A stretch of 64,000 nucleotides of DNA, taken from positions 1,054,001 to 1,118,000 of the forward strand of contig JAJQJQ010000039.1 of the NCBI GenBank assembly GCA_028622995.1, given 5' to 3'. This DNA comes from Panagrolaimus kolymaensis. Its lineage: Eukaryota > Nematoda > Chromadorea > Rhabditida > Panagrolaimidae. Below, piece after piece: positions 1-12,952 of the stretch. Under the pieces are notes generated by a model that was not told the DNA's origin, did no database searches, and was given only the letters and a program-made list of their open reading frames with translations. Both the position numbers and the translations under genes were made by a program. The first letter of the stretch is position 1; every line of letters starts with the position of its first letter.

Positions 1-3000
1 TAATTCTTTTTTTTATGATTTCTCACATATTTCAATGTTTACAAAAATATTAATAAAAGTTCTATAATAATTCTCAAAATATTTTCACTTTATTTATTCT
101 TTGGTCCCATCACAGAAAGTTTATGCCTCTACACGGAAGTTTTTTAATAAAATATGTACGTGATTTTTTATTGTCTAAAATCCTTCAAAAAAATCAGCTT
201 CAACCAGCTGATTGACGCAAAATGGGATATCCGCTAATTAATCATCAAAAAAAGAAAGAAAAAGAAATGAAGAAGATTTATACGAATAATATCTATGAAA
301 TAAACAACGAACCTTTAACCATGCATAAAAATCACGTTCCAAAGTTTCTGGTGTTGATAGGTCAATGATATATCTGGGTGATGATGATAAAGATGTGTCA
401 TTGCCAATCTCACACATTCCTATAAAGAATTTGGAAAAATAAATAAAAGTAAAAACTTTTTTAGAAGTTGGAAGTTCTTGAACGTTTTCGTATCGAATAA
501 TAATATTTTTTACGTGAAACAACAAAAACAAGGAAAAGGAAGAAAAAAATTGAAAGCAACAAAACACGTAAATTAGCGAAAGAAAAAATAAAATAAAAAA
601 CAAGTTGGAGCTGAAAGGCATATATTTTTTTGATGTTTTTTCTTTTCTTCTTTCTTTTTTTTGATGGGTGAAAAACAGAAGAAGGAGAAGTAGATGGATA
701 GAAAGACGTATAAGGCAATAATAATAAGGACACTAAAAAATGGAAGCGCGCAATGAAGGAAAAAATATATAAAGGTAAGAAAAATTAAAGAAAGCAAAGA
801 AGGGGTAAAAATAAAAAGAAATGACAGGTTTAAAGTTGATTAACGTTGGTATAACAAAAGAAAAATGAAAAGGAGAGATGATCACTTTCAATTTTGTTTT
901 TTTGGAAGAAAAAAAAATTTATGACGAAAGCAGACATTTTTTTTCTTTCTTCTTTTTTTGCTACTGTTATTTGCCTTGAAGCAAAGATAGATTTTGGAAG
1001 TTAATGTTATTAGAAAAAATTTGTGATTTTTGAAGGAACAATGTTTGGAGACTACAGTGATTTGCCGGTTTTGATTTTACATCATAAAGTGCAATCTTCT
1101 GGTTGTTGATGTCCTCTCTCCTTCCTGCCTGTTGAATTCAAAGGTCAAAGTATTTTTTTTCTCTTTTGGCCGAATTTTTTTTTGTTGTAACAAAAAAACT
1201 TGATTGCCGTGGCTTGCTTTTGTATTTGACCAAATTTTATTAAATTAAAATTTTAACACTCGTTTTAATAATCTCTGTGGATGATAGTAACTAAAAATTC
1301 CAAAATATTGTTACTTTTTGATTACTCTCTTATGAAAGCACAAACTTAAAACTATCCCAGAAAAATCGCATAAATACAAACAACACCAACAAGGAAATAA
1401 AAATTTTACAGTTTTGCCAAAAAAAGAGAAGAAGTTTTTTTAAACTCCAAAACAAAAGTGCAAAAAATTTAACTTTTTGTTTAAAATAAAAAAAAGCACC
1501 CCACATAAAAAGATAGAAAAAAACATAAAAAAAATACGTGCGTATAAAAAATAAAGACAGAGAAAGAAAGGAGAGTTAGTTAATTATTTGTAGTGGTGTT
1601 GATCGACGAAAACAATAGTTTTCAGACGAGAAACAAACGGGTTTCACTCATTGAAAGAAATAATAAAAAAAAACGCGAGGGAAAAAAATTTCATACGCTA
1701 AGAAATAAAAAAAAATGAATTGAAGTTGACAGTTTTTATGCATAAAAAACATAAGAAAAAAATCAAGGAATTTTTTGATCCTCGAAACGATAATAAAAAA
1801 AAATGGCGCAAAAAAAAGCTTTTGAAGTTGCAAAAAATCTAATCAAAAAGTAATTGTTTTTTGATCCAAAATATTAAAAATGATAGTAAGTAAAATTTGT
1901 AATTAATGAAATTGTTTTGAATACTTTCTTCCATAAATGATAGTAATTAAAAGAAGACAATGAATTGAGAATTATTATTACTATCATGTTTGTGAGAGTA
2001 ATCAAATATTTGACAATATTTCACGAGACCACATTATTATCCTTTATTTTAATTACGACTATCCAAAATTTTTGCAAGTTTTATCGAATATTGACAGTAA
2101 CAGCATAAAGTCATTACTCTGTAATATTTGTCTTATTCCATCTTCAACAATTGAATGATAGTAACCAACAATAAGCAATATTTTTTTATAGTGATTTACT
2201 ATCACTGATCTTTAAAAAAAATTTAAAATAACTTCTAAATGCTTTTTTTTATAATTTTTAACAACTACGCTTATTTTGATAAACAACAATACACTTTTTT
2301 ATGAACATTTTTTTGGCAATAAAAAAATCATGTTTTTGCAAAAAATTTATTAACCCAACCAGTTGTTATATATTTAAAATCAAACATCGCCTGCTTGCCG
2401 TTATTAATTACTGTAACGAAATGGACGACGACGACGACATTCCTGAAAAAGGCGGAAAGAAAAACAAATTTTTGATTTGATTTTTAAACCGCAAAAAAAA
2501 GTAAAAATAAAAAGTGGAAGTTGATATCAAAAAATTTTTTTAGTGATCTGTTTTCGCATTTTTAAAAAAAAATTTCTTCAAAAAAAATTATATATTCTTT
2601 TATTGTTTTTCTGGCCTTGAACAACAACAACCCCAACAAACAACCGTAAAAAAATCAGAGATTATTTTTAGTTACAAATTTTTTTAACACCTTTTTGTTT
2701 TCTAAGAATTAAAAGTAAAGTATGGAAGTGGGTGGTTTGGAATTTGTAAGTAAATTGAAATTAAAAGAATTAAGAAGAAGAAGTGAAAAAATGACGTGGT
2801 TCTTTGCTTCTAATTTGACTCTTTTTTTGATTTTCTTTATTTGGCAAAAATCAACTCAAAAATGATTCAACAACCTTGAGTAATTTTTCAGCGAATCAAG
2901 AGTCATTCTTCTTTTTCCATTTTTTGATTTTCATTAACGCCTTTTACGTCAAAGAAAAAAAAATCGAGAGCTCCTCCGGGACTTTGTCGTCGTCGCTGCT

Positions 3001-6000
3001 CTGTGGGACACGAAAAAAATAAAATAAATAATTAAAGGACGAATAAAATAGCCAAGGTTTTGGATCGTTTTTGTTCTTAATTTTTGTTTTCTCTCCATTT
3101 CTTCAGAGAAAAGAAAACCCCGACATGAATGTTTCAAGTTTTTTTTGTTTTCAAGGCAAAAGAAAAAATCAAGAAATAATAGTTAAAAATAATAAATTTC
3201 GTTCGTTGCCCACGCAAAATTCCTTAACTTTTTTTTTGCAGAAAAAGGTTATTTTTAAGAGATTAGTGACGGTTAATGAATTTCAGCAAACAAAATATAG
3301 GATAGTAATTTTTTCTAAGCAATATATCAAAAATATAAGTTATTATCCCTTCATGACAGAAGCTTTTATCCGCAAAGAAAAAACACAAAGCAAAAAAGAA
3401 CAGAAAAGAAATTATTATTAAAACATGGCCATTATTTTCTACGCTGATTAAAACAAAAAAATAAAAGCAAAGGCAAAGCTTCGGGGCAAAAATTAAAAAA
3501 AGCTCGCTTTTTCGCGTTAAATCAAAGTCAATCGTCGCCTTCTTTCTTTCTATTTTCCCTTTAACCTTTCTCTTTAATATAAAGTTAAATAGGTGTAGTC
3601 GTTGATTTTGTCCCTTCCCCTCTTGTCCCTAGGACAATCATCAAAACCTGTTCAGGCAAAAAAAAAAGAATAAAAAAATAAAGAAAAAAATTTTTGGAAG
3701 CAAAAAAAGGAAATACAACGGGAAAAATGAAATGTGGTCTTATATTTCGGCAAAATAACATAACAATTTAGTTTAAAACCTAATAAAAAAAAGAAGGGAA
3801 AAGTAAAAGTTGGGTTTAAATATAAAAACAAAAAATTATGGTATCGAAAGTTTGTTTATAGCCTCAGGGTTTACAGTATCCAAAAGTCTAATAAAAAATA
3901 TAAGAAGTTGATAAATGAGTGGTTGCTGCTGATTCATAAAAATTTTCGTTGTTGATGTTCATTGGTGCCTTTAGATTATAGCAACAACAAAAAAAGGCAA
4001 AAAGCAATTGTCAAAGAAAAATGAGTTACAGTAGTGGAAAGCAAGAGAGTTCGAGTGATATTCAGCAAATTTCTATTACTATCCGTATTATTTTTAACAA
4101 AAATATAAAAATAGAAGAGAGTCAAAAAAAGCTAAAGCAGAACATGGTTAAAGCGATAGTAAGCAATTATATATAATTTTTTGTAAATCTATGTTACTGG
4201 ATTTTGAGTTTAAAAAATAAGGACCAATAGAAAATTTCTTATATCATAAAACTCCAAAAGGAAATATTTAATGTTTTATGAAAAAAAGCTGACTAAAATT
4301 TTTCAAAAACAAAAACATACGTAGCAAAAAAATTTCTTTGGAATTTGAAATCAAAAACAAAGGCATTTAAAATTTGCCCAATCATTTCAACATTTTTTAA
4401 ACTATTTTTAAAAGCAAGAACAAGCAAGGAAAAATGCTGGTGAAAGTAAACAATATTTAGCAATAATCTTAAAACTAGCTATGCTTACCATCGCGAAGGG
4501 AGTAATATTTTTCAGCACAGTATTGTTAAAAATTAGTTAGTTGCTATCAATTTCACTCAAATCTCTTCAAAATCTTCTCTAATGATCAAATCAAAATCCA
4601 TCGTATCCAAATCATCGGCGCCTTTAGGTCTCCATTGCATGCATCCAAAAAATCAAGAAAAAAAAAAGAATGAGAGAGAAGATAAATTGAAGAAATCAGG
4701 AAAGTAATTTGTTTGAGCGATCAACGAAAAAATGTGTTCGCATGTTCGTTCATGGCGGTGGCGTTCGTTCGTTCGTTCGTTCAGAAGAAGAAGACGAAGA
4801 TGATGATAATAAAACAATGTCAGTTTAGTAATGAGTAAGTAAAGAAGCGTTTAAAACTGGTCGTGTTTTTTGACACAAAACTTTAAACAAGTAAAATAAA
4901 AAAATAAGTTGAAAAAGTGAAAAACTTAACGACATCGAATGAAATAGGAATAGAAAATCGAAAAGAAGTAAGAAAAAAGAAAGGGAAAGTGATTTAAAAC
5001 AAATTGCTTTGACACGGAAGTTTTTTGTGAAGGAAAACAGAAAAGGAGGGAGGATCGAGTTCGGTCGGTTACATTTCGATCACGATTATGTGTATGCAGT
5101 TAATCTTCTGATGAGAGAGATTATAGCTATAATAAGTTTTCAGTAAGAAGAAGAAAAAGACTTTTTTGATTCTGTTTTTAATGATAGTTTGAAACCCAAA
5201 AATAAAAAAGTTTTAAGACATTTTTTAAATGGAAAAAAGTTGAAATCATAAAGATAAAAAAAATTATATCGAACGGTATCAAAAAAAGCTGATCTCTCAC
5301 TTCTTTTTTAAAAACTGCTTTTTTCTGAAGGTTGTCGTCTGTCTGACGTACGTCGAAAACTTAAAAATAAATAAAAAATTAGAAAGAAATTGAGCCGTTT
5401 TTTGTTGCACATTTAAGAAAAAAAGACATCAGAAGAATTACTGAGATTTGGGAGTTAATAAAAAAAACAGGAGGTAATAAAGATAACTAACTTCTAGCAA
5501 TCGAAAATTAAAAAAAGAAGTAATAAAAAGAAAACAACTTTTTTTTCTTCTTCGGATTTTATAGTTTTATTTTTTCAATTTGTTAGCTGCGTGTGTTTAA
5601 ATTTTTGTTTTGCAAAATTAAAAAGAGCTTGGTTTATGGGAGAAATGCAATATGGGAGAATATAAAATTGGGGAACTAAAAATATGTTAATGATATCCAA
5701 AAAGGATATAAGCTGTTTTAGCAATGAGGGAAAAAATTTAAAAAGTATCTCTCGATTTACAAATTTATTCATGATTCAAAAAATATAGCGACGATATCAT
5801 AAATCTATATGAAGTAATGCTCGACTTCAAAATAGCTTTAGATATTTATAAATTCCGAATCTGGCTATAATTAGCGTTGAACAAAAGCTGATAAAGCCTA
5901 ACTTTATGAAAATCAAGCATATAAACGCTACAGTATTTTTTATAAAGACCAATTTCTGGATTTCATCAACAACAAAAAAGCATCGAACATCCCCATCCTT

Positions 6001-9000
6001 TCATCACCACCAATCACTCACTACAAAAACTAATATGACAATAACAATCAAAGAAACTACTTTTTTTTCTTTTTTTTTTCCTCCTCAATCATTCAACAAC
6101 AATGGTCATCTTTTTATTTTTTTATTTTCTCCAAAAGATATCTTCTTCTTACGCTTTTATGCTTGCTGCTTATAAATGGATTTTTGAGGATCTTCAGAAG
6201 AAAAAAAAAGAAGACAGGCTAGAGCTCGTAAAAAAGGAGAAGAAGAAAAACAGTTATGATGAGAACAAAAAAAAATAATATAACGCCTATATTTTTTTCC
6301 TTTTTATATTCAATTTTATTATATTTCATCAAAAGTCTAGTTAAGGATTTTTTTTCTTTCTCCACGTTTCTGCGCCATAAGCAAGCAGCAGCAAAGTTGT
6401 CGTCGTCGTCGGCCATCATCTTATCCTTCTCCAAAAAATTTTTTCCTCATGATTTTTTTTCCACAAAAGTAGCCTTAAAAGAAAAAAACGAGTCGTGGAT
6501 GATGATTATGGATGGAAGAAGCTGCTCAAAAATAAAGAAAAAAGAAAGACTGGATAAATCTCAAGATGAAAAAAAAAGTTTCAATCAAATTGTATTTTAT
6601 TTTTTTAGCATTTTTTTTCTGATTGTTGTCCAAAGATGGGACAACAAATAAAAAAAGATGGAGATAAATGGTTTTTTAATAATTGAAATTTTAGTTTGAC
6701 CAGATTGAAAATGCAAAAGAGAAAAACAAAAAAATGATGGAAGAAAAAAGATATTTATAAAATATTGGACGGTAATACAATTTTAGCAATAGTCAGCAGA
6801 ATTTTGTTACTAACCGTTTTCGATACCAATTGAAAATCAACAATAAAAATTGATTTTTGTTTACTCTCAAAGATTTCTTAAATTCAAAAAATTTAATAAA
6901 CATAGGAGAAATCAAAATTATTTTATTATTGCCTTTTTAATTTGGTAGCTTTCGATGAACTTTAACCTCCAAAAATGTGAATGTACACTTATTTTTTCGA
7001 AACAAATAATTAAAAAACCTGATGCTTTTTAATTAAATATTGGTAAACAAAATGAATGATCTCCAGGCCAAAATTTTTGTTTTTGCGGCGGCCAAATAAT
7101 TTATTTCATAAACTAACTTTAAATTTTTCTTTGCTTTATTTTTATTTAAATCTTTCAATAACTTTTTAAAAAACATTTTTCTATTAAAGTTTTACGTTTT
7201 TAAATTTTGTGTTTTTAAGCTAGCTGTACAAAATTTAGAAGAAGAAAAAAACAAAACAAGAAGGTTTTGCGTAAAAATTTCCTTTTTTTTAGTTTGACTC
7301 AGACATATCCGTTCTAAAAATTTTTTATTCATTTTCTACAAAGGATACATGCATCGTATTTTATTTATCGCCGTCGTTGATCATTGTACTTTTAAGATAA
7401 TACAAAGTAATATAATAAAAAAGGGAAAAAAATTTGTAGTCTTTTCTTCTTTTCTTCAATTCTCTTTCTCTCTCTATATTTTTTGCTCTCTTGTTTAATA
7501 AAAAATAAACTAACAAGAATTTTTTTCTTATTCTATTACTTCAGAAGAAAAAAACTTTGAAATTCCATATAAAATTATAATAATAATATCCAGAAAAAGA
7601 ACTAACTCAATGGAAAAAAAACCACGATCGCCAAAAAAAGAATGAACGTGAAGAAGAAGAAAAAAAAGTAGTAGGCGATCAAGGATAGGAGAAAAAATTA
7701 TGAAGTGATGATGATGGTGATGACTAGTTTGTTTGTCACTCCAAAAATATAAAATAAAATAAAGAAGAAGACTCTTTCTTTGATTGTCATTGTCGTCGTT
7801 GTTACTACTGATGGTGGCAATGGTGATGGTTGGTTAAGGATGAAAAGGAGGATTCGTCATTTCTTTTTTTTTCACTCACTCATTTTCAAAATAATTTATT
7901 ATTCACTTACATACATACAATTGCAATTGTTGCAAAAAATAAATATAAATAAGAGATTCTAAAAAAGAAACAACAAGTGAACGTTGAAAAAAAGAAATCG
8001 AAGAAGACAATCGAAAGGAGATAGAGAAAACAGAAGTAAGAGAATTATTAAAAGATATGCAGCAAAAAAAAATGGAAAGGGATGATTCTAATATTAAATT
8101 TTAATAATTTTCCAAGCATTTGTTTTTTTTCTATAAAAGTTTAAAAGGATGGTAAATGAAGCTATAAATTTTTGCAGCGAGTTCTCCAGTAATAAATTTT
8201 TTGTTGTCGATGAAAAACTTTTTGGAATTCAGAAAATTAAAGAAATTTTTTGTGCCACTTCATCGATTTTGGCCTTTTGAAAAGTTTAATATTTACGGAA
8301 GATGCTATGATCAAATTTTATACTGTCTTCATCAAAATTTCATAACTTTTTGTCATTAGTTTTTTCTTGCGCTTCTTAAAATTCCTAAACTTTTTTACGG
8401 ACAACAATAGTTTTAGTTTTTGAGGGTTATTGTCTTTCTTCTATTTTTAAGACATCAAAAAATTTTCATAGCCTTAGGGCACAAAAGAACTCCAAGCATT
8501 TATTCTTTGGAAACGAAGAAAAAAAAGGAACTCATAAAAAACAAATCAAAAAAGAAAAAAAGAAAAAAGCGATCTTCCCAAATAAAAATTCTTTACTTCA
8601 AGCAAAAAATTAAAAAATGAAAACAAATTTTATGACTTTCTTAAAAAAAACTCAAAAAATCAAGTGAAAGTTGTTTGAACAAAACAAAAAATGAGAGTAA
8701 CTTTCACGCGCATTCTTTTTTTATTTCTGTCTTACACTTTTCCAAAACTTAGGTCAAGTACAAAAATTTTTTCTCCAAACAAAAAATAGAGCTATAAAAA
8801 GAGTAAAAAATAAATATTAAAAACTTTGTAGACTTCATGATATTTTTATATTTTGAGAGACAATAACAAAAAATAAATAAAAATTCTGGTTGCGATTAAA
8901 CATAATAAAAAAAGTTGAAGAAAAAAATATGTGTGCTTTGGTTTATCAAAAATAAAATTTTAAAATTGTAAACAAGATATTTCAGGGGACAAAGTTAATT

Positions 9001-10447
9001 AAGATTGAAGCAAGAAAAGCAAGTGATGGTAATACATTGAGAGAAGAAAGTTTAAATTTTTGCTTCGGTGTCTGCTTGGAATTTAAAAATTTTTTTAAAT
9101 TAAGTTTTTTTCCCATTTTCCTAATTTTTTGCTCACTTTTTATTTCATATTTTAAAAGTAAATTTAAATTTTACTTTTAATTAATTGTCTTTAGGAATTA
9201 ACTCAACAAAAAAAACCATGAACATTTGATAACTTTTTTCTTTTATCATTTTTTTTTTGTTAAACTTTCGCAGACATAAAATAAGTTTGAAAAAAAAAAC
9301 AGAAATAAAAAAAGTGATATATAATAAGGAAGAACTTTGTTTTCTATCATCAGTTTAAATTAATTAAAAACAGGTTCAAAGGGAAAAAGAAAAGACGAAG
9401 AAAAAAAAGAGACAATAAAAAACTAAAGTAAAATGAATGAGAAAATAAATAGAAAGAAGCCAGCCATGAGAGAATAATGAAAGAGCACAAATATTTCAAA
9501 GTAATTTTGTAACCTTTTTATAATGAAAATATTATCAAAAAATGATTGCAAAAAATATTTTTTCTGAAAGTACTTGCCTAAGATTTTTTTTATTAATAAA
9601 AATTAATTCACAAGAATTCGAGGGGAGTTTTCAAAATAGGAATAATTACTTTTTGGTAATGAGGAAGTTGAAAATGTGAAAAAAAATATATACTGCATTG
9701 ACACTTCCAGAAGCGTAATTTTTTTTAAGGAAATAATGAACTTCATAAAATTAATTTTACTCCTGATTTATAAATTATTTTCGATCCATAATGCAAAAAT
9801 AAAATTTATAAGTTTTAAGTTTTTAGCGGCAAATACGATGAAAAATATAATAGCATTCACATTTTTTGTTATTTAATCTTTTATGACTTCTTTAAAGCAT
9901 CTTTTTTTGTTTTGTTGTCGCTATGGTTGTTGCTTTATAAATATTTCAAAACTATGAATTTTTATTTTCTGTTTTATATTTCATCCTAAAATCTTTAGTG
10001 AAAGTGACAAAAAGAGGATTCAAACAACCAAACCATTTCCTTTTTATTTTCTAATAACTGCAGTTATTTTTTCTTTCAGCCATTTCTATTTCATTCAAGT
10101 TCCCATCATCCGAAAATCAAAAAATGAAAGTTGTAAACGTTTTTATATCTTTTAATTCCGCAACCGCTATTTTTTTTAAACCAGAGTTTGAGCCGTTTGG
10201 ATTAAGGTCGTCGAATCATCGAAAGTTGTTGAAAACAAAAAACAATGATCTTTTTTTTAATTCATATCTCTTTTGAGGAATGTCGTTTACTTTTTTTTCC
10301 TTTTTTTAAAATGGGTTTGTTTCTTGAATGAGTTTTGAATTTAATCAAAAAGGGCTTTGAAGAAAATAAAGCAACAAAAACATGAGAAATATTAAAAAAG
10401 TTAGAAGGATTTTATACCATTGTTGCTAGTATTGTAACAAATTTTCC
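1..10447. other. 10.4-kb gene-free AT-rich region
   Basis: I see no convincing gene here. All open frames are short, Phe/Lys/Ile-rich translations of poly-A and poly-T runs, and none has splice-linked partners or a recognisable domain. The plus strand has long purine-rich (A/G) stretches, for example around 500-800 and 8500-8600. There is a short TTCG-type tandem repeat near 4757-4780 and CT-rich runs near 7450. A small ATG frame at 2421 begins with five Asp codons but ends after about 19 codons with no donor. The region could be intergenic or a very large intron. The notable structure is the GATAGTAA cluster, listed separately. Confidence 0.6.
1282..4161. promoter_or_regulatory. Cluster of GATAGTAA motifs
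   Basis: The 8-mer GATAGTAA (either strand) occurs at about 1283, 1882, 1938, 1978 (reverse), 2156, 2198 (reverse), 4077 (reverse) and 4154. Six copies fall within about 925 bp (1283-2206), and several share the longer form ATGATAGTAA. In DNA of this base composition an 8-mer with two Gs is expected far less than once per kb, so the clustering is unlikely to be chance. The core contains GATA. Whether this is a regulatory array or a dispersed repeat relic cannot be decided from sequence alone. Confidence 0.35.
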
Positions 10448-10684
10448 ATGGCATCTAATTATGGATGTAATTTTTTGATAAAAAAAACTTATGAATACGT
10501 ATATATTTATAGTTTTAGCATGTTTACTTTAAAAAAATTCCAAAGACTAACGGATCTCCCGAATTTCAACTTATCAGAATCCTTTGTCCAAGAAAACCCT
10601 AACAAAGTATCAAAGGCATATTATGGAAAGGATGGAAGAATAAAACCTGAAGTTATCACAGCTTTTATAACCAATATTGCATGA
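10448..10684 (+). pseudogene. Orphan coding-like ORF, 78 codons
   Basis: An ATG-started open frame whose second half (from about residue 25) has balanced, protein-like composition (FQRLTDLPNFNLSE, then AYYGKDGRIKPEVITAF), unlike the Phe/Lys-rich noise around it. No signal peptide, domain or family is recognised. No clear donor or partner exon is visible. It may be a relic, a single orphan exon or a small taxon-restricted gene. Confidence 0.2.
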
Positions 10685-10998
10685 AAAACATACGGCATTT
10701 GAGCTGAATATAAGTTTCAAATTTAACAATCAATTTTTTTATTGGCTATGAAGGTGAAAGATAAAGCATGCTTAAAATAGATAACAAAAAGCTATGAAAA
10801 CAAAATACCCGCATAAAATAGTAACTTTATATAGGTTGGTAAATATTTTTCAAACATTCAAGAATATGGTTCCAGTAATTTTAAAAAAAGTTTTGTTGCA
10901 CATCGAAAATCAACAAGTATGATTGATATTCTTACTTTGATAAAACATGCAAATTTTTAAGAAACGTGAATGAAGTTCGTCGTTGTCCATTAAAAACG

Positions 10999-11006
10999 TA
11001 TATAAG
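10999..11006 (+). promoter_or_regulatory. TATA-like box of the 11-kb Cys-rich gene
   Basis: TATATAAG lies about 70 bp upstream of the ATG at 11069. Related TATATAAG/AATATAAG elements lie upstream of the two paralogous genes at 45.5 and 48.4 kb. Confidence 0.4.
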
Positions 11007-11068
11007 CTTTGCTTTGATATTTCATTTTTTCATTGTTAATCATTCGTGCTTGAATTTCGTCGTCAAAA

Positions 11069-11754
11069 ATGAAAATCGTCTCCGTCTTGGTCGTCGTTTT
11101 TGTTCTTCTCATCGCTCTTGGTCCATCTCCTGGTGATGCCGTCAATTGTCTAAAGGAACAAAACTGTGTAACACTGAAGGGCGCTAGTAAGTTTTTGTTT
11201 TATTTAATATATATAAATAAATATATATATGTTTTTAGCACCAAAAGAAAAGGTAAGAGAAACGGTTAGCTGTGATGAATGCGCTGCTTGGGCTTGTTTT
11301 CTTGATGGTGTAATCTACAATGGATATGGGTGCAAAGGTGATTTAAATATTTGCAAAGATGGCAAAAATCAAGATGGAGCTGAACATTATGATGACAAAA
11401 GTCTCTATGTTTCATGCAAAGAAGAGGACTGTGCTGCTGACAAAATTTCACAGGTTTGTAAATTATTTTTATACATACTTTTATTCTAATATTTTGGTTT
11501 TTTAGCTTGCTGTAGACCATGCTCCAAAAATTAATCTTGAAGATAAAGAATGCACTCCTGATTCCAGCAACGTTAAAACAACTCCAAGCAAAGAAGGAAC
11601 TCCTGATTCCAGCAAAGTTACAACAACTCCAAGCAAAGAAGGAACTCCTGATTCCAGCAAAGTTACAACAACTACCAGCAAAGATGGAACAAAGATCGGT
11701 GCTTTAACCATTGGTGGAATGATGACTCTTGCATGGATGGTTGCTCGTTTCTAA
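11069..11754 (+). CDS. Single-module Cys-rich GPI-type surface protein
   Basis: Exons 11069-11186, 11239-11453 and 11506-11754 join in frame to 193 aa. Residues 1-25 are a signal peptide (hydrophobic VLVVVFVLLIAL core). Next come a C-x5-C pair and one copy of the module seen in the 43-48 kb genes: C-x2-C-A-A-W-x-C, then Y-x-G-Y-G-C-K-G-D-x-N-I-C, then V-S-C-x4-DC. A Thr/Ser-rich stalk of three 15-residue repeats (TPDSSKVTTTPSKEG type) follows. The protein ends in a hydrophobic tail (ALTIGGMMTLAWMVARF) with nothing after it, as in GPI-anchor signals. A poly(A) signal AATAAA is at 11819. No named family is recognised; function unknown. Confidence 0.85.
11560..11694 (+). repeat. 45-bp coding tandem repeat, 3 copies
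   Basis: Three tandem 45-bp units encode the 15-residue Thr/Ser/Lys stalk of the surface protein. Copies 2 and 3 are almost identical in DNA, which suggests recent expansion. The repeat keeps frame, so copy number could vary without breaking the protein. Confidence 0.85.
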
Positions 11755-11932
11755 TGTCAAAATTCACTCCTTTTGAGCTATTTTGTTTTGATTATAAATG
11801 TATGTAATAATAATATTAATAAATTTACACTTATTTATATTTTTATGTTTTTTAAATGAAGTGTGTTCGGAGCAGAGATGTTAGTTATTGGATGGATAAC
11901 TATTTATTCTCAAAATACAAAAATAGAAAAAA

Positions 11933-12952
11933 TTAAACATTAACACGTTTAGGTTGTCGAAATGACATATTTGATAAAAGTGCACTATTTGCAGTTGTGT
12001 GCTTTTTTTGAGTGGAAAAAATTCTTCGTGAAACTTCAGCGCAAATTACAACATCGAGGGTTGTAAAAATAGTACCATATGGACCAATATAATGATTTGG
12101 ATTGATTTCAAAGAACTAAAAATGGACATAAAAGTAAATTGGAGTATTGCATCGGAAATTGAAACTTACGGTATTGGTACAAAATGCAGCAAAATGTGGG
12201 AGGAAATCAAATAGGAATGCAACAGCAATGGTTGAAAGAACGAGTTTATTCTGAAATTTTTTGCAAAAAATTAATCCCTTCCTCTAATAAATTTAACTTA
12301 CATTTCGACTATTTCGAATATAATGACCATTAACATTAGCATTTTTAGATTTGAGATAAAAAATATAAAATAAAATCGTTCCCAAAATGCAATTAACCAA
12401 TGCAACCACATATCGAATATTTACATATAGCGATCGATGATGTTGTCGCATCATACATCCAAATGCATAACATGGCGTTATTTCATCTTGAGGAATTTCT
12501 TTTAAAATATTTAGGAAAAAGTAAAGCAAAATTAAACCAAAAATAAAACAACATTCAATTAAAGCAAAAATCTTTCGTTTAGTTTCATTAAAAATGTATG
12601 GAAATAAAAGGAGGAGGCAACGTTCGATTCCAAGGAATAACACCGAAGTTGAAATTGTTCCCATCGTTACAAAACATGGAGCACCCAACCACCAAAATAC
12701 CGCTGCATTATAGCTAGCAATTGAGGGTTTCCAAAAGATGACATTAAAGGAAAGCATAATAAATGCGGAAATGGCAAAAATGGTAGCCAAAATGATATAA
12801 ATTAAAAATGAAATGGATAAACGAATTGTATGAGTTTTTTGAATTATTCCAATTAAAATTGAACCAAATATTATTATTGTATATAATTGTAAAATCATAC
12901 ATAAGATATATTCACCCAATATTATATATGACATTAATGTGGATAATAACAT
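11933..12952 (-). CDS. Nematode 7TM receptor (copy 1)
   Basis: Exons (minus) 12302-12952, 12170-12250 and 11933-12115 join in frame to 304 aa. The first exon carries about five hydrophobic helices, with GIERCLLLLFP after TM3 (a DRY-like position) and a C-Y-A-F-G-C-M-M loop before TM5. Exon 2 encodes TM6 (ending FAAFCTNT) and exon 3 encodes TM7 (NPNHYIGPYG) and a short tail with CAEVSRRIF. The layout fits nematode serpentine chemoreceptor-type GPCRs; I cannot assign the class. The chosen ATG leaves a very short extracellular N-terminus, so an unseen upstream exon is possible. A paralogue lies at 15.6-16.7 kb. Confidence 0.8.

Noticed and set aside
238..797. Overlapping Phe/Leu/Ser-rich minus-strand frames
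   Set aside because: They come from purine-rich plus-strand tracts, overlap in several frames, and lack splice partners or domains.
2421..2480. Short frame starting with five Asp codons
   Set aside because: It stops after about 19 codons with no donor in frame; probably chance.
11502..11711. Antisense repeat ORF at the stalk repeat
   Set aside because: Shadow of the 45-bp coding repeat on the other strand.
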